Part shown: positions 16,960-28,138 of the stretch, piece by piece
How positions within the stretch are numbered: the first letter of the stretch is position 1
How the letters are laid out: each line of letters opens with the position of its first letter
NCBI GenBank assembly: GCA_020063625.1
Contig: JAICDD010000007.1
Coordinates: 1 to 45,990 of the forward strand
Reading direction: 5' to 3'
Length of the DNA: 45,990 nucleotides
From: Fusobacteriales bacterium
GTDB lineage: Bacteria; Fusobacteriota; Fusobacteriia; Fusobacteriales; Fusobacteriaceae
Translations under genes and position numbers: made by a program
The notes under the pieces: model-generated
Told to the model about the DNA's origin: nothing
Database searches by the model: none
Seen by the model: the letters and a program-made list of their open reading frames with translations, nothing else

Positions 16960-16968
16960 TACCTTTTT
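16949..16968 (+). terminator. Small hairpin spanning the nusG stop codon
   Basis: AAAAGGT (16949-16955) pairs with ACCTTTT (16961-16967) around TTAAT, followed by one more T. The stop codon sits in the loop. It may be a weak attenuator separating secE-nusG from the ribosomal protein genes, but the stem is short. Confidence 0.4.
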
Positions 16969-16993
16969 GTGGGAGAGAGATCATTATTACCAC
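16969..16993 (+). promoter_or_regulatory. Possible L1-binding leader hairpin before rplK
   Basis: GTGGGAG near 16969 and ATTACCAC ending at 16993 can pair through GTGG and CCAC, leaving purine-rich internal bases. The layout resembles the L1 protein target in L11-L1 operon leaders, where L1 represses its own message. The inner helix is weak here. Confidence 0.5.
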
Positions 16994-17021
16994 GAATATT
17001 ACGGAGGTGTAAAAATATAAA

Positions 17022-17447
17022 ATGGCAAAAGAAGTAGTAGGAAAAATAAAATTACAATTACAAGCTGGGAAAGCTAATCCAGCACCACCTGTAGGGCCTG
17101 CTTTAGGACAACACGGTGTTAATATAATGGAATTCTGTAAAGCGTTTAACGCTAAAACTCAAGATAAAATGGGATTTGTAATTCCTGTAGAAATTAGTGT
17201 ATACAAAGATAGAAGTTTTAGTTTTGTATTAAAAACTCCACCAGCATCAGATTTAATTAAAAAAGCTGCTGGAATATCAAAAGGAGCTTCAAACTCATTA
17301 AAAGAAAAAGCTGGAACAATAACAAAAGCTAAATTACAAGAAATAGCAGAAACAAAAATGGCAGATTTAAATGCAGCAGATGTAGAAGCTGCTATGAGAA
17401 TGATAGCTGGTTCATGTAGAAGTATGGGAGTAAAAATCGAAGATTAA
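17022..17447 (+). CDS. rplK: 50S ribosomal protein L11
   Basis: L11 binds the GTPase-associated region of 23S rRNA and is needed for stringent-factor activation. The 141-residue protein matches the usual length. It carries the N-terminal [20 protein letters not shown] and [14 protein letters not shown], followed by the RNA-binding C-terminal domain with GSCRSMGV. The start follows GGAGGTG (17003-17009) at a rather long 12-base spacing. rplA follows after 66 bases that hold another L1-like hairpin. Confidence 0.98.
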   Translation: MAKEVVGKIKLQLQAGKANPAPPVGPALGQHGVNIMEFCKAFNAKTQDKMGFVIPVEISVYKDRSFSFVLKTPPASDLIKKAAGISKGASNSLKEKAGTITKAKLQEIAETKMADLNAADVEAAMRMIAGSCRSMGVKIED

Positions 17448-17473
17448 TTGCTTATATTATAGATGTGAATTTA

Positions 17474-17499
17474 GTGGTAGGATAAATCCGTTTAACCAC
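17474..17499 (+). promoter_or_regulatory. Probable L1-binding hairpin before rplA
   Basis: GTGG (17474-17477) pairs with CCAC (17496-17499). An inner stem, GGA with TCC, closes on the loop TAAA, leaving an asymmetric purine-rich internal loop. From memory this is close to the Bacillus L1 target. It lies directly before the rplA ribosome-binding site, so bound L1 could block translation of its own gene. Confidence 0.6.
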
Positions 17500-17513
17500 A
17501 AAAGGAGGAAAGA

Positions 17514-18218
17514 ATGGCAAAAAAAAGAGGTAAAAAATATTTAGAAATAGCAAAATTAGTTGATAAAACTAAATTATATACAGCTAGTGAAGCTTTAGAA
17601 TTAGTAACAAAAACAAGAACTGCGAAATTCGTAGAAACAGTTGAAGTAGCATTAAGATTAGGTGTAGATCCTAGACATGCAGATCAACAAGTAAGAGGTA
17701 CAGTTGTATTACCTCACGGAACTGGTAAAACTGTAAGAGTTTTAGCGATAACTCAAGGTGAAAATATAGATAAAGCTTTAGAAGCTGGAGCAGATTATGC
17801 TGGAGCAGATGAATATATTACTAAAATTCAACAAGGATGGTTTGAATTTGATATAGTTATAGCTACTCCAGATATGATGCCTAAATTAGGAAGATTAGGA
17901 AGAATATTAGGAACAAAAGGATTAATGCCTAACCCTAAATCTGGAACAGTAACTGCTGATATAGCTACAGCTGTTCAAGAGTTTAAAAAAGGTAAATTAG
18001 CTTTCAGAGTAGATAAATTAGGTTCTATTCACGTACCGATTGGTAAAGCTGATTTTGAAGTATCTAAATTAGAAGAAAACTTTAAAGCGTTTATGGTGGA
18101 AATCAATAGATTAAAACCTGCGGCGTCTAAAGGACAATATTTAAGAACAGTAGCTGTATCATTAACTATGGGACCAGGAATAAAAATTGATCCTATAGCA
18201 TTATCAAAAGAGTTATAA
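17514..18218 (+). CDS. rplA: 50S ribosomal protein L1
   Basis: L1 forms the mobile stalk that helps release tRNA from the E site, and represses its own message in many bacteria. The 234-residue protein has the family's full length. Landmarks are [21 protein letters not shown]-type sequence, [19 protein letters not shown], and the C-terminal [20 protein letters not shown] precedes the ATG. The hairpin at 17474-17499 is a good candidate for autoregulation. An L10 leader follows. Confidence 0.98.
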   Translation: MAKKRGKKYLEIAKLVDKTKLYTASEALELVTKTRTAKFVETVEVALRLGVDPRHADQQVRGTVVLPHGTGKTVRVLAITQGENIDKALEAGADYAGADEYITKIQQGWFEFDIVIATPDMMPKLGRLGRILGTKGLMPNPKSGTVTADIATAVQEFKKGKLAFRVDKLGSIHVPIGKADFEVSKLEENFKAFMVEINRLKPAASKGQYLRTVAVSLTMGPGIKIDPIALSKEL

Positions 18219-18247
18219 AATTTTATATTTAAAATATAAAAACTAAG

Positions 18248-18361
18248 CCAAAGACAGTAGGGGTGCAAACTTAAAAATCCTACCGAGGTTAAGGTTTATA
18301 AGATAGACCGACCTTAATTACTTGCAACCTTCGTCTTTTGTCTTTGGGACGGAGGTTTTTT
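18248..18361 (+). promoter_or_regulatory. L10 leader with transcription attenuator
   Basis: The closing stem is perfect: CCAAAGACA (18248-18256) with TGTCTTTGG (18339-18347). Inside are the purine-rich internal sections expected of the L10(L12)4 target. A terminator can form from AACCTTCGTC (18326-18335) and GACGGAGGTT (18348-18357), one G-T pair, followed by a run of T to 18361. Its loop holds the right arm of the closing stem, so the two folds interfere. In Bacillus subtilis this leader works by attenuation. The same is likely here. Confidence 0.85.
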
Positions 18362-18377
18362 ATTAAGAGGAGGTGAA

Positions 18378-18872
18378 ATGGGAATGGCAAATGATGCTAA
18401 AAAACAAATAGTTGCTGAATTAGCAGAAAAAATCAAAGCTTCTCAAGCAGTTATAATGGTTGATTATAAAGGTTTATCAGCTGTAGAAGCAGATCAATTA
18501 AGAAAACAAACTAGAGAAGCTGGTGTTGATTATTTCGTAGCTAAAAATAGACTATTTAAATTAGCTTTAAAAGAAGCTGGAGTAGAAGCTGACTTCGAAG
18601 AAGAATTAAATGGTACAACTGCTTTCGCATTAGGGGCAGATCCAGTATCGCCAGCTAAAGTTATCTATGAGTTTGGAAAAGCTAAAGGTGATTTATTCAA
18701 TATAAAAGCTGGTTTAGTTGAAGGTAAAAAAGCAGATGTAGCTACAATAGAAGCTTTAGCAAAACTACCTTCAAGAGAGCAACTACTTTCTATGGTATTA
18801 AATGGAATGTTAGGTCCAGTAAGAAAACTTGCTTATGCATTCAACGCAATAGCAGACACAAAAGAAGCTTAA
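18378..18872 (+). CDS. rplJ: 50S ribosomal protein L10
   Basis: L10 anchors L7/L12 dimers to the ribosome stalk. The protein is about 164 residues. It shows AVIMVDYKGLSAVEADQLRK and the RNA-binding part with AKNRLFKLAL. The C-terminal helix that carries L12 dimers follows GPVRKLAYAFNAIAD. AGGAGG (18368-18373) lies four bases before ATG 18378 and ten before ATG 18384. The second would begin MANDAKKQ and is equally plausible. Its leader (18248-18361) probably lets the L10-L12 complex shut off its own transcription. Confidence 0.96.
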   Translation: MGMANDAKKQIVAELAEKIKASQAVIMVDYKGLSAVEADQLRKQTREAGVDYFVAKNRLFKLALKEAGVEADFEEELNGTTAFALGADPVSPAKVIYEFGKAKGDLFNIKAGLVEGKKADVATIEALAKLPSREQLLSMVLNGMLGPVRKLAYAFNAIADTKEA

Positions 18873-18927
18873 TAGCTTAATTATAGTATAAATAAAAAAA
18901 TAAAATATTTAAGGAGGAATAATAAAA

Positions 18928-19293
18928 ATGGCATTTGATAAAGAAAAGTTTATAGCTGATTTAGAAGCAATGACTGTATTAGAATTAAAAGAATTAGTAG
19001 AAGCATTAGAAGAGCACTTTGGAGTAACTGCATCTGCACCTGTAGCAGTAGCAGCTGCTGGAGCTGGAGAAGCTGCAGAAGAAAAAACTGAATTTGATGT
19101 AGTATTAGTAGAAGCAGGAGCTAAAAAAATCAACGTAATTAAAGTTGTAAGAGGAATAACTGGATTAGGATTAAAAGAAGCTAAAGAATTAGCAGAAGCT
19201 GGTGGAGTAATTAAAGAAGGTGTTTCTAAAGACGAAGCTGAAGATATTAAAAAACAATTAGAAGAAGCAGGAGCAAAAGTAGAAGTTAAATAA
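18928..19293 (+). CDS. rplL: 50S ribosomal protein L7/L12
   Basis: L7/L12 is the multicopy stalk protein that recruits translational GTPases. The 121-residue sequence has an N-terminal dimerisation helix, an alanine-rich hinge ([16 protein letters not shown]), and a C-terminal domain with [20 protein letters not shown] and [21 protein letters not shown] precedes the ATG. It lies 55 bases after rplJ, with a strong hairpin between it and rpoB. Confidence 0.98.
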   Translation: MAFDKEKFIADLEAMTVLELKELVEALEEHFGVTASAPVAVAAAGAGEAAEEKTEFDVVLVEAGAKKINVIKVVRGITGLGLKEAKELAEAGGVIKEGVSKDEAEDIKKQLEEAGAKVEVK

Positions 19294-19310
19294 TCATGCT
19301 AGAATAATAG

Positions 19311-19340
19311 AATAAGGCACTTCTTTAGGAGTGCCTTATT
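19311..19340 (+). terminator. Hairpin between rplL and rpoB; likely attenuator
   Basis: Arms 19311-19321 and 19330-19340 are perfect 11-bp complements around an eight-base loop. The T run after it is broken, so partial termination or an RNA processing site is likelier than full stop. It would give more ribosomal protein than polymerase message, as known for the E. coli rplL-rpoB interval. Confidence 0.7.
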
Positions 19341-19444
19341 AGTCTTATTAATAATTATTTAATAATTGGTGAGATTTGTTTATTATGATACACAAATTTT
19401 ATTAATTATTAAATGTAAATACTATATGAGGGGTGAGAATCTTA

Positions 19445-22400
19445 ATGAGTAAATTGATCGAGAGATTGAATTTTGGAAGAATTAAAGAGAGGGGGGAAAT
19501 GCCACACTTTTTAGAATTCCAGCTTAGCTCATACGAAGATTTTATACAAGCTAAGAAAGCTCCAAATAATAGAGAGAATAAAGGATTAGAGCAAGCTTTT
19601 AGAGAAATGTTTCCAATAGAGTCATCTAATGGAGATATAAGACTAGAATATATGTGGTATGAACTTCATGAAAATGATTTTCCATTAAATGATGAGTTAG
19701 AGTGTAAAAAAAGAGGAAAAACATACTCAGCCTCTCTTAAAGTAAAGCTTAGACTAATAAATAAAAAAGCTGGAGATGAGATACAAGAAACACTTGTTTA
19801 TTTTGGTGAAATTCCTTTAATGACAGAAAGAGCTACTTTTATTATAAATGGAGCAGAAAGAGTTGTTGTTTCACAGTTACATAGATCGCCAGGAGTTTCT
19901 TTTAATAAAGAGATGAATATCCAAACAGGAAAAGATCTTTTTGTTGGGAAAATAATTCCATATAAAGGAACTTGGTTAGAATTTGAAACTGATAAAAATG
20001 ATTTTTTAAATGTAAAAATTGATAGAAAGAAAAAAGTATTAGCAACTGTATTTTTAAAAGCAGTTGAATTTTTTAATACTAATACTGAAATTCTAGAAGA
20101 ATTTTTTGAAACAAAATCTTTATCATTAAAAGAATACATAGCTAAGTATGATTCTAAAGATGAGTTAGTAGAAGTATTAAGAACAAAATTAGAAGGAAGT
20201 TTTTTAAAAGAAGAAATCTATGATGAAGAAACTGGAGAAGTAATTTTAGAGTCAGAAAAAGTTATAGATGAAGAAACAGTTAATAAAATATTAAATTTAG
20301 GTATAGAAGAAGTAGTATTTTGGGAAGTAAAACCAGAAGATAAAGTACTAGCAAACTCTATAATTCATGATAATACTAAAAATAGCGAAGAAGCAGTATT
20401 AGAGGTATTTAGAAAATTAAGACCTGGAGATTTAGTTACACCAGATAGTGCTAGATCTTTAATTAGACAAATGTTTTTTAATCCTCAAAGATATGATTTA
20501 GCTATTGTTGGAAGATATAAAATGAATAAAAGACTTAAATTAAATCTTCCAGAAAATGAAATTTTACTTACAAAAGATGATGTTGTAAGTACTATTAAAT
20601 ATTTGAAAAAATTAATTAATGGAACTGGAAATACAGATGATATAGATAATTTATCAAATAGACGTGTTAGAGGTGTAGGAGAATTACTTCTTATGCAAAT
20701 AAGAAGCGGAATGGCTAAAATGACTAAAATGATTAAAGAAAAAATGACAGTACAAGAAGCTACTAGCCTTACACCACAAAGTTTATTAAACACAAGACCA
20801 TTAAATGCATTAATTTTAGATTTCTTTGGTAGTGGACAATTATCACAATTTATGGACCAATCAAATCCGCTAGCAGAACTTACACATAAAAGAAGAATAT
20901 CAGCATTAGGTCCAGGAGGACTTTCAAGAGAAAGAGCTGGATTCGAAGTAAGAGACGTACATGATTCACATTATGGTAGAATCTGTCCAATAGAAACTCC
21001 AGAGGGACCAAATATAGGACTTATAGGGTCGCTTGCAACTTATGCAAAAGTTAATAAATATGGATTTGTTGAAACTCCATTTGTAAAAGTAGAAAATGGA
21101 AAAGCATTATTTGATGAAATAGTATATTTAGCTGCAGATGAAGAAGAAGGATTATTTATAGCGCAAGCAGATACTAAAGTAGATGAAAATGGAATGTTAG
21201 AAGAGGAAGCTGTATGTAGATATGGACATGAAATAACACATGTACCAAGAGAGAAAGTACATTATTTAGATGTATCACCAAAACAAGTTGTATCTGTATC
21301 AGCAGGACTTATACCATTCTTAGAGCATGATGATGCTAACAGGGCACTAATGGGATCAAACATGCAAAGACAAGCAGTACCATTACTTAGAACAGAAGCT
21401 CCTTATATAGGAACTGGTATGGAAAGAAAAGTAGCAGTAGATTCTGGAGCAGTTGTTACATCTAAAGTAAAAGGAAAAGTAGTAGCAGTAGATGCTAAAA
21501 AAGTTGTTATAGAAGATGAAAAAGGTAAAGAACATATATATAGACTACTTAATTTTGAAAGATCAAACCAAGCTATGTGTTTACATCAAAAACCATTAGT
21601 TGATTTAGGTGAAGAAGTTAATGTAGGAACTATTTTAGCTGACGGACCAGCAACTCAAGGTGGAGATTTAGCACTTGGAAGAAATATCTTACTAGCATTT
21701 ATGCCATGGGAAGGATATAACTTCGAGGATGCGATATTAATATCAGATAGACTTAGAAAAGATGATGTGTTTACATCAATTCACATAGATGAATATGAAA
21801 TAGAAGCAAGATCAACAAAACTTGGTGATGAGGAAATTACTAGAGAAATACCAAATGTAAGTGAAGAAGCACTTAGAAATCTTGATGAAAATGGGATTAT
21901 TAGAATTGGAGCAGAAGTAGGACCAGGAGATATTTTAGTAGGAAAAACTACACCAAAAGGAGAAACAGAGCCTCCTGCTGAAGAAAAATTACTTAGAGCT
22001 ATATTTGGAGAAAAAGCTAGAGATGTAAGAGATACATCACTTAGAATGCCACATGGTTCTAAAGGAACAGTAGTAGAAGTACTAGAATTATCTAGAGAAA
22101 ATGGTGATGAATTAAAAGCTGGAGTAAATAAAGTAATAAGAATATTTGTTGCTGAAAAGAGAAAAATAAATGTTGGAGATAAGATGTCAGGTAGACATGG
22201 AAATAAAGGTGTTGTTTCAAGAGTACTTCCAGCAGAAGATATGCCTTTCTTAGAAGATGGAACACATTTAGATATATTACTTAATCCACTTGGAGTTCCT
22301 TCACGTATGAATATAGGACAAGTATTAGAAGTACATTTAGGACTTGCAATGGGTAACTTAAATGGAGGAACACATATAGCAACTCCAGTATTTGACGGTG

Positions 22401-22951
22401 CTTCAGAAGAGCAAATTAAAGATTACTTAGAGAAAGCTGGATTTGATAGAAGTGGTAAAGTAACATTATATGATGGTAGAACTGGAGAAAAGTTTGATAA
22501 TCCAGTAACTGTAGGTAGAATGTATATGTTAAAACTACATCACTTAGTAGAAGATAAAATGCATGCTAGGGCAATAGGACCATATTCATTAGTTACTCAA
22601 CAACCTTTAGGAGGTAAAGCTCAATTTGGAGGACAAAGATTAGGAGAAATGGAAGTATGGGCTCTTGAAGCATATGGAGCATCAAATATTTTACAAGAAA
22701 TGTTAACTGTAAAATCAGATGATGTTGTAGGAAGAACAAAAACTTATGAAGCAATAGTAAAAGGTGAAGAGATGCCAGATCCAGATATTCCAGAATCATT
22801 TAGAGTATTATTAAAAGAATTCCAATCATTAGCATTAGATGTAGAACTATTTACTGATGATGGAGAAACTATTGATATAGATAGAGAAAGTTTAAAAGAA
22901 GATGAGATTACAGAGTTTTCTTTAGCAGATTTGAAAAAAACTGAAAAGTAA
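19445..22951 (+). CDS. rpoB: RNA polymerase beta subunit
   Basis: RpoB forms half of the RNA polymerase active-site cleft and is the rifampicin target. The protein has 1168 residues from ATG 19445, which follows GAGGGGTGAG. An upstream in-frame GTG at 19433 overlaps that site. The rifampicin region reads [20 protein letters not shown] followed by [22 protein letters not shown] and the C-terminal [20 protein letters not shown] are present. rpoC follows 47 bases later. No clear separate promoter was found in the 150 bases before the gene. Confidence 0.98.
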   Translation: MSKLIERLNFGRIKERGEMPHFLEFQLSSYEDFIQAKKAPNNRENKGLEQAFREMFPIESSNGDIRLEYMWYELHENDFPLNDELECKKRGKTYSASLKVKLRLINKKAGDEIQETLVYFGEIPLMTERATFIINGAERVVVSQLHRSPGVSFNKEMNIQTGKDLFVGKIIPYKGTWLEFETDKNDFLNVKIDRKKKVLATVFLKAVEFFNTNTEILEEFFETKSLSLKEYIAKYDSKDELVEVLRTKLEGSFLKEEIYDEETGEVILESEKVIDEETVNKILNLGIEEVVFWEVKPEDKVLANSIIHDNTKNSEEAVLEVFRKLRPGDLVTPDSARSLIRQMFFNPQRYDLAIVGRYKMNKRLKLNLPENEILLTKDDVVSTIKYLKKLINGTGNTDDIDNLSNRRVRGVGELLLMQIRSGMAKMTKMIKEKMTVQEATSLTPQSLLNTRPLNALILDFFGSGQLSQFMDQSNPLAELTHKRRISALGPGGLSRERAGFEVRDVHDSHYGRICPIETPEGPNIGLIGSLATYAKVNKYGFVETPFVKVENGKALFDEIVYLAADEEEGLFIAQADTKVDENGMLEEEAVCRYGHEITHVPREKVHYLDVSPKQVVSVSAGLIPFLEHDDANRALMGSNMQRQAVPLLRTEAPYIGTGMERKVAVDSGAVVTSKVKGKVVAVDAKKVVIEDEKGKEHIYRLLNFERSNQAMCLHQKPLVDLGEEVNVGTILADGPATQGGDLALGRNILLAFMPWEGYNFEDAILISDRLRKDDVFTSIHIDEYEIEARSTKLGDEEITREIPNVSEEALRNLDENGIIRIGAEVGPGDILVGKTTPKGETEPPAEEKLLRAIFGEKARDVRDTSLRMPHGSKGTVVEVLELSRENGDELKAGVNKVIRIFVAEKRKINVGDKMSGRHGNKGVVSRVLPAEDMPFLEDGTHLDILLNPLGVPSRMNIGQVLEVHLGLAMGNLNGGTHIATPVFDGASEEQIKDYLEKAGFDRSGKVTLYDGRTGEKFDNPVTVGRMYMLKLHHLVEDKMHARAIGPYSLVTQQPLGGKAQFGGQRLGEMEVWALEAYGASNILQEMLTVKSDDVVGRTKTYEAIVKGEEMPDPDIPESFRVLLKEFQSLALDVELFTDDGETIDIDRESLKEDEITEFSLADLKKTEK

Positions 22952-22998
22952 TAATATAAAAGAAGTTAAAGAACTTTTTTAAGGAGGCTTTATATTAT

Positions 22999-25900
22999 AT
23001 GAATATAAAAAAGTTTGATCGTATTAGAATTAGGTTAGCTTCTCCAGAAAAAATAAGAGAATGGTCTTATGGTGAAGTAAAAAAACCTGAAACTATAAAC
23101 TATAGAACGCTTAATCCTGAGATGGAAGGTCTATTCTGTGAAAGAATATTTGGACCAACTAAAGATTGGGAATGTGCTTGTGGAAAATATAAAAGAATGA
23201 GATATAAAGGTTTAGTTTGTGAGAAATGTGGAGTAGAAGTAACTAAATCTAAAGTAAGAAGAGAAAGAATGGGGCATATATCACTTGCAGCCCCTGTATC
23301 TCATATTTGGTATTCAAAAGGTACTCCTAATAAAATGAGTCTGATTTTAGGAATAAGTCCTAAAGAATTAGAATCTGTATTATATTTTGCTAGATATATA
23401 GTAACAGAAAGTCATGAAAGCTCTGTAAAAGTAGGGAAAATATTAACAGAAAGAGAGTACAAACTATATAAACAACAATATAAAAATAAAATAGAAGCTA
23501 AAATGGGTGCAGAAGCTATATTAAAACTTTTAGAAAATTTAGATTTAGATGCACTACATAAAGAATTAGAAAAAGAGTTAGCAGATGTAAATTCTGCACA
23601 AAAAAGAAAAAAAATAGTTAAAAGATTAAAAATTGTAAGAGATTTTATTAATTCAGGAAATAAACCTGATTGGATGATACTTAGAGAACTTCCAGTTATA
23701 CCAGCTGACCTTAGACCAATGGTACAATTAGATGGTGGGAGATTTGCTACATCTGATCTTAATGACTTATATAGAAGAGTTATAAATAGAAATAATAGAT
23801 TAAAAAGATTAATGGACATAAATGCACCTGAAATCGTTGTAAAAAATGAAAAAAGAATGTTACAAGAAGCAGTAGATGCTTTAATAGATAATGGTAGAAG
23901 AGGAAAACCAGTTGTTACACAAAATAATAGAGAATTAAAATCTCTTTCTGATATGTTAAAAGGAAAACAAGGAAGATTTAGACAAAACTTACTAGGAAAA
24001 AGGGTAGATTATTCTGCAAGATCGGTTATCGTTGTAGGACCTAGTTTAAAAATGAATCAATGTGGTATTCCTAAAAAAATGGCTTTAGAGTTATATAAAC
24101 CATTTATAATGAGAGAGCTTGTAAAAAGAGAAATAGCTACAAACATAAAAACTGCTAAAAAACTTGTAGAAGAAGCAGATGATAAAGTGTGGGATGTAAT
24201 AGAAGATGTAATACAAGACCATCCTGTGTTACTAAACAGAGCTCCTACACTTCATAGATTATCAATTCAAGCATTTGAACCAGTACTTATAGAAGGTAAA
24301 GCAATTAGACTTCATCCATTAGTATGTTCAGCATTTAATGCCGATTTCGATGGAGACCAAATGGCAGTACATTTAATGCTTTCACCAGAAGCTATAATGG
24401 AAGCAAAACTTCTTATGCTTGCACCAAATAATATAATCTCACCTGCAAATGGACAGCCAATTGCAGTACCATCACAAGATATGGTTATGGGATGTTATTA
24501 TATGACAAAAGATAAAAAAGGATCAAAAGGAGAAGGGAAAATTTTCTCTAATATAGATCAAGTAATAACTGCATATCAAACAAAGGTAATAGATACTCAT
24601 AGTATAATAAAAGTAAGAATAAATGGAGAATTAGTTGAAACTACTCCAGGAAGAATTTTATTTAATGAGATGTTACCAGAAGAAGTAAGAAATTATAATG
24701 TTACTTTTGGTAAATCAGAACTTAAAAAACTTATTAGTTTATTATATGAAAAATATGGATTTACTCTTACTTCAGAGCTTATAAATGATATTAAAAACTT
24801 TGGATATCATTATGCTACATTTGCTGGAATAACTGTTGGTATAGAAGATATAGAAATACCAAAAGAAAAAGCAGAGATATTAAGAAAAGCTGAAGAAGAA
24901 GTAATGCAAATTGAAAATGAATATAGACAAGGTAAAATAATAAATGAAGAAAGATATAGAAGAACAGTATCTGTATGGGATAGAGCAACAAATGAAGTAA
25001 CAGAAGCTATGAAAAATAGCTTAGATGAATTTAACCCAGTATTCATGATGGCTAACTCAGGTGCCAGAGGATCAATGAGACAAATGAGACAGCTTGGAGC
25101 AATGAGGGGTCTAATGGCAGATACACAAGGAAGAATCATAGAAATCCCAATTAAAGCTAACTTTAGAGAAGGACTTAATATATTAGAATTCTTTATGTCA
25201 TCACATGGAGCAAGAAAAGGTCTAGCAGATACTGCATTAAGAACAGCCGATTCAGGATATTTAACAAGAAGACTTGTAGATATATCTCATGAAGTTATAG
25301 TTAATGAACATGATTGTGGAACTCATAATGGAATAGAAGTAGCTGACTTAGTAGTAGAAGGAAATGTTATAGAAAAACTAGAAGAAAGAATAAATGGTAG
25401 AGTATTAGCAGAAGATTTAGTATTTGAAGGAGAAGTAATAGCTCCAAGAAATACAATGATTAGAAAAGAATTAATCGAAGAAATCAAAGCTAAAGGAATA
25501 AATAAAGTAAAAATAAGATCACCATTAACATGTGACCTTGAAAAAGGAGTTTGTCAAAAATGTTATGGAATGGATCTATCTAACCATCAAGAAATTCTTT
25601 TAGGAGAAGCAGTAGGAGTTATTGCTGCACAATCAATTGGAGAACCAGGAACTCAGCTTACAATGAGAACATTCCATACAGGAGGGGTAGCACAAGCTAC
25701 AGAAGTTCAAAAAGATATTAAAGCTGAAAATAGTGGAACAATTGAGTTTAAAGATATGAGACTATTAGAATACAATAATGAAAAAATAGTTGTTTCTCAA
25801 TCAGCTAAAATAATAATAGAGCCAAATGAATATGAAATACCTACAGGTTCTATCCTTAGAGTAAAAGAGGGAGATAAAGTTGAAAAAGGAACAATATTAG

Positions 25901-26940
25901 TTGAATTTGATCCTTATCATAATCCAATAATTACTGAAAAAGATGGAAGAGTAGAATATAGAGAAATATATGTAAAAGAGATACATGATGAGAAATACAA
26001 TGTAATAGAAAGACTTGCTGTAAAACCAATGGAAGCAGGAGATATAACTCCTAGAATAGTTATATTTGATAAGCAAAATAAAAAAGTAGCTGAATATAGA
26101 ATTCCTTATGGTGCATACTTAATGGTAGAAGAAAATGCAGAAGTTAAAAAAGGAGAAATATTAGCAAAAATTATAAAAACAGGTAGTGGTACAAAAGATA
26201 TCACTGGAGGTCTTCCAAGAGTACAAGAATTATTTGAAGCAAGAACACCTAAAGGAAAAGCAATAGTAAGTGAAGTAGGTGGAAGAGTAAGAATACCTGG
26301 TAAGAGAAAGAAAAATATGATAATTGTTAATATTCATTCTCTAGAAAATGAAAATGATTATAAAGAATACTTAATCCCAGCAGGAGAACATATTATAGTA
26401 ACTGATGGACAAATTATTAATCCAGGAGATAAGCTAATAGAAGGAGTTATTTCTCCACATGATATACTTGCAATAAAAGGATTAGTTGCAGCTCAGCAAT
26501 ATATACTTGAAGCAGTACAAGAGGTATATAGAGAGCAAGGAGTTACTGTAAATGATAAACATATAGAAATTATAGTAAAACAAATGTTTAGAAAAGTAAA
26601 AATTGTTGATTCAGGTGATTCATTATTCTTAGAAGATGAAGTAATTGACAAAAAAACACTTGATATTGAAAATGAAAAATTAAAAGCAGAAGGTAAAAGA
26701 ACAATTAAATATGTACCTGTAATACAAGGTATTACAAAAGCAGCAGTAAATACAGAAAGCTTTATCTCAGCAGCATCATTCCAAGAAACTACAAAAGTTC
26801 TTGCAAATTCAGCTATTGAAGGTAAAGAAGATTACCTAAATGGATTAAAAGAAAATGTAATCATAGGTAAGAAAATACCAGCAGGAACAGGATTTAATGC
26901 ATATAAATATATAGAACCTTTAGTAAAAGAAGAGAAATAA
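22999..26940 (+). CDS. rpoC: RNA polymerase beta' subunit
   Basis: RpoC carries the catalytic magnesium site. The 1313-residue protein has the N-terminal zinc site (C59, C61, C74, C77) and the active-site NADFDGDQ at 447-454. The bridge helix and trigger loop region follow ([19 protein letters not shown], later [21 protein letters not shown]). The second zinc site includes [13 protein letters not shown]. It is a single chain, with no split. AAGGAGG lies 12 bases before the ATG. A hairpin at 26947 ends the message. Confidence 0.98.
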   Translation: MNIKKFDRIRIRLASPEKIREWSYGEVKKPETINYRTLNPEMEGLFCERIFGPTKDWECACGKYKRMRYKGLVCEKCGVEVTKSKVRRERMGHISLAAPVSHIWYSKGTPNKMSLILGISPKELESVLYFARYIVTESHESSVKVGKILTEREYKLYKQQYKNKIEAKMGAEAILKLLENLDLDALHKELEKELADVNSAQKRKKIVKRLKIVRDFINSGNKPDWMILRELPVIPADLRPMVQLDGGRFATSDLNDLYRRVINRNNRLKRLMDINAPEIVVKNEKRMLQEAVDALIDNGRRGKPVVTQNNRELKSLSDMLKGKQGRFRQNLLGKRVDYSARSVIVVGPSLKMNQCGIPKKMALELYKPFIMRELVKREIATNIKTAKKLVEEADDKVWDVIEDVIQDHPVLLNRAPTLHRLSIQAFEPVLIEGKAIRLHPLVCSAFNADFDGDQMAVHLMLSPEAIMEAKLLMLAPNNIISPANGQPIAVPSQDMVMGCYYMTKDKKGSKGEGKIFSNIDQVITAYQTKVIDTHSIIKVRINGELVETTPGRILFNEMLPEEVRNYNVTFGKSELKKLISLLYEKYGFTLTSELINDIKNFGYHYATFAGITVGIEDIEIPKEKAEILRKAEEEVMQIENEYRQGKIINEERYRRTVSVWDRATNEVTEAMKNSLDEFNPVFMMANSGARGSMRQMRQLGAMRGLMADTQGRIIEIPIKANFREGLNILEFFMSSHGARKGLADTALRTADSGYLTRRLVDISHEVIVNEHDCGTHNGIEVADLVVEGNVIEKLEERINGRVLAEDLVFEGEVIAPRNTMIRKELIEEIKAKGINKVKIRSPLTCDLEKGVCQKCYGMDLSNHQEILLGEAVGVIAAQSIGEPGTQLTMRTFHTGGVAQATEVQKDIKAENSGTIEFKDMRLLEYNNEKIVVSQSAKIIIEPNEYEIPTGSILRVKEGDKVEKGTILVEFDPYHNPIITEKDGRVEYREIYVKEIHDEKYNVIERLAVKPMEAGDITPRIVIFDKQNKKVAEYRIPYGAYLMVEENAEVKKGEILAKIIKTGSGTKDITGGLPRVQELFEARTPKGKAIVSEVGGRVRIPGKRKKNMIIVNIHSLENENDYKEYLIPAGEHIIVTDGQIINPGDKLIEGVISPHDILAIKGLVAAQQYILEAVQEVYREQGVTVNDKHIEIIVKQMFRKVKIVDSGDSLFLEDEVIDKKTLDIENEKLKAEGKRTIKYVPVIQGITKAAVNTESFISAASFQETTKVLANSAIEGKEDYLNGLKENVIIGKKIPAGTGFNAYKYIEPLVKEEK

Positions 26941-26946
26941 TAATAT

Positions 26947-26965
26947 GGCGACTTATTTAGTCGCC
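26947..26965 (+). terminator. Hairpin terminator after rpoC
   Basis: GGCGACT (26947-26953) pairs perfectly with AGTCGCC (26959-26965) around TATTT. The following sequence is AT-rich but not a clean T run, so some read-through into yicC may occur. Confidence 0.65.
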
Positions 26966-27002
26966 TATTAATTTATAAATTATTTTAAAAGGGGCGGTAC
27001 TT

Positions 27003-27881
27003 ATGCGAAGTATGACAGGATATTCTAAAGTTATAGAAGAAAATGAAAAATTTAGAATATCACTTGAAATGAAAAGTGTTAATAATAAAGGATTAAATAT
27101 AAAAATAAAAATGCCAGCTTTTTTAAATTTTTTAGAAAATACTCTAAAAACTGAAATAGGTAAAAAGATTCATAGAGGATATATTGAATTAAAAATAAAT
27201 TTTGAAGATAAAAGAGAAAATGAAAATTTGTATTATTATAATAGAAATAATGCACTGTCATATATGAAAATATTAAATGAAATAGAAAATGATTTTTCAT
27301 TAAAACTTGAAAATAAGATAGATATGATAGTAAAATATAGTAATAGTATAAATAAACAAGATATAGAGATAGATGAAAATGAATATATTGAATTTATATT
27401 ACCTGTTTTAAATAAAGTAATAGATAAGATAAATGAGATGAAACAAACTGAAGGTGAAAGATTAAGAGAGTATTTTATAAACCTTGTTGAAAATATAAAA
27501 AATAATATCAAAGATATAAGTTATTTAAAAGAAAAAGTAGTAGAAAATTATAAAAATAGATTATTAGAGAAAATAAATAATTATAAAAATGAGATAGAAG
27601 TAAAAGAAGAGGATATTTTAAAAGAGATACTTATTTTGACAGATAGAAGTGATATATCAGAAGAATATTCTAGACTTATAAGTCATTTAGAACAATTTTT
27701 AATAGAATTAAATAGTAAAAATAATTATATAGGTAAAAAATTAGACTTTATACTTCAAGAAATATTTAGAGAATTAAATACAATGGGAGTAAAAAGTAAC
27801 TATTATGAAATATCAAAGCTTGTAGTTGAATGCAAAAGTGAAGTGGAAAAAATAAGAGAACAAGTTATGAATATAGAGTAA
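27003..27881 (+). CDS. yicC: YicC/YloC-family endoribonuclease
   Basis: The YicC family are stress-associated proteins shown in E. coli to act as RNases. The 292-residue protein has the N-terminal hallmark MRSMTGYSK, an extended central helical part, and the C-terminal DUF1732 region with RELNTMGVKSN and the terminal REQVMNIE. It begins the yicC-remA-gmk-rpoZ cluster familiar from Firmicutes (yloC), with 14 bases to the next gene. GGGGCGG is a weak ribosome-binding site. The target RNA in this organism is unknown. Confidence 0.9.
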   Translation: MRSMTGYSKVIEENEKFRISLEMKSVNNKGLNIKIKMPAFLNFLENTLKTEIGKKIHRGYIELKINFEDKRENENLYYYNRNNALSYMKILNEIENDFSLKLENKIDMIVKYSNSINKQDIEIDENEYIEFILPVLNKVIDKINEMKQTEGERLREYFINLVENIKNNIKDISYLKEKVVENYKNRLLEKINNYKNEIEVKEEDILKEILILTDRSDISEEYSRLISHLEQFLIELNSKNNYIGKKLDFILQEIFRELNTMGVKSNYYEISKLVVECKSEVEKIREQVMNIE

Positions 27882-27895
27882 AATTAGGAGGAGAA

Positions 27896-28138
27896 ATGAG
27901 TGTAATAAGAATTGGATTTGGAAATATAGCAATGAAAGATAGAATAATAGCTATTGTAAATCCAGATACTGCTCCTAGTAAAAGATTAAAAGAAAGAGCT
28001 AAAAATGAAAATTTATTGATAGATGCTACAAATGGAAAAAAAACAAGAGCATTAATTATTACAGATAGTAATCATGTAATTATGTCAGCTATAAATCCAG
28101 AAACATTATTAGGAAGAATAGAAAAAGGAGAAAAATAA
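27896..28138 (+). CDS. remA: RemA-like (DUF370) regulatory protein
   Basis: This 80-residue DUF370 protein resembles RemA, which in Bacillus binds DNA and activates matrix and osmoprotection genes. It has the typical start (IRIGFGNIAMKDRIIAIV) followed by DTAPSKRLKERAK and TRALIITDSNHVIMSA. TAGGAGG precedes the ATG. The stop codon overlaps the gmk start codon (TAATG). The cluster order matches Bacillus. Matrix genes are not in this window, so its targets here are unknown. Confidence 0.9.
   Translation: MSVIRIGFGNIAMKDRIIAIVNPDTAPSKRLKERAKNENLLIDATNGKKTRALIITDSNHVIMSAINPETLLGRIEKGEK

Noticed and set aside
19341-19444. Separate rpoB promoter with TATGAT at 19384
   Set aside because: No -35-like sequence lies at a proper distance and there is no extended -10.
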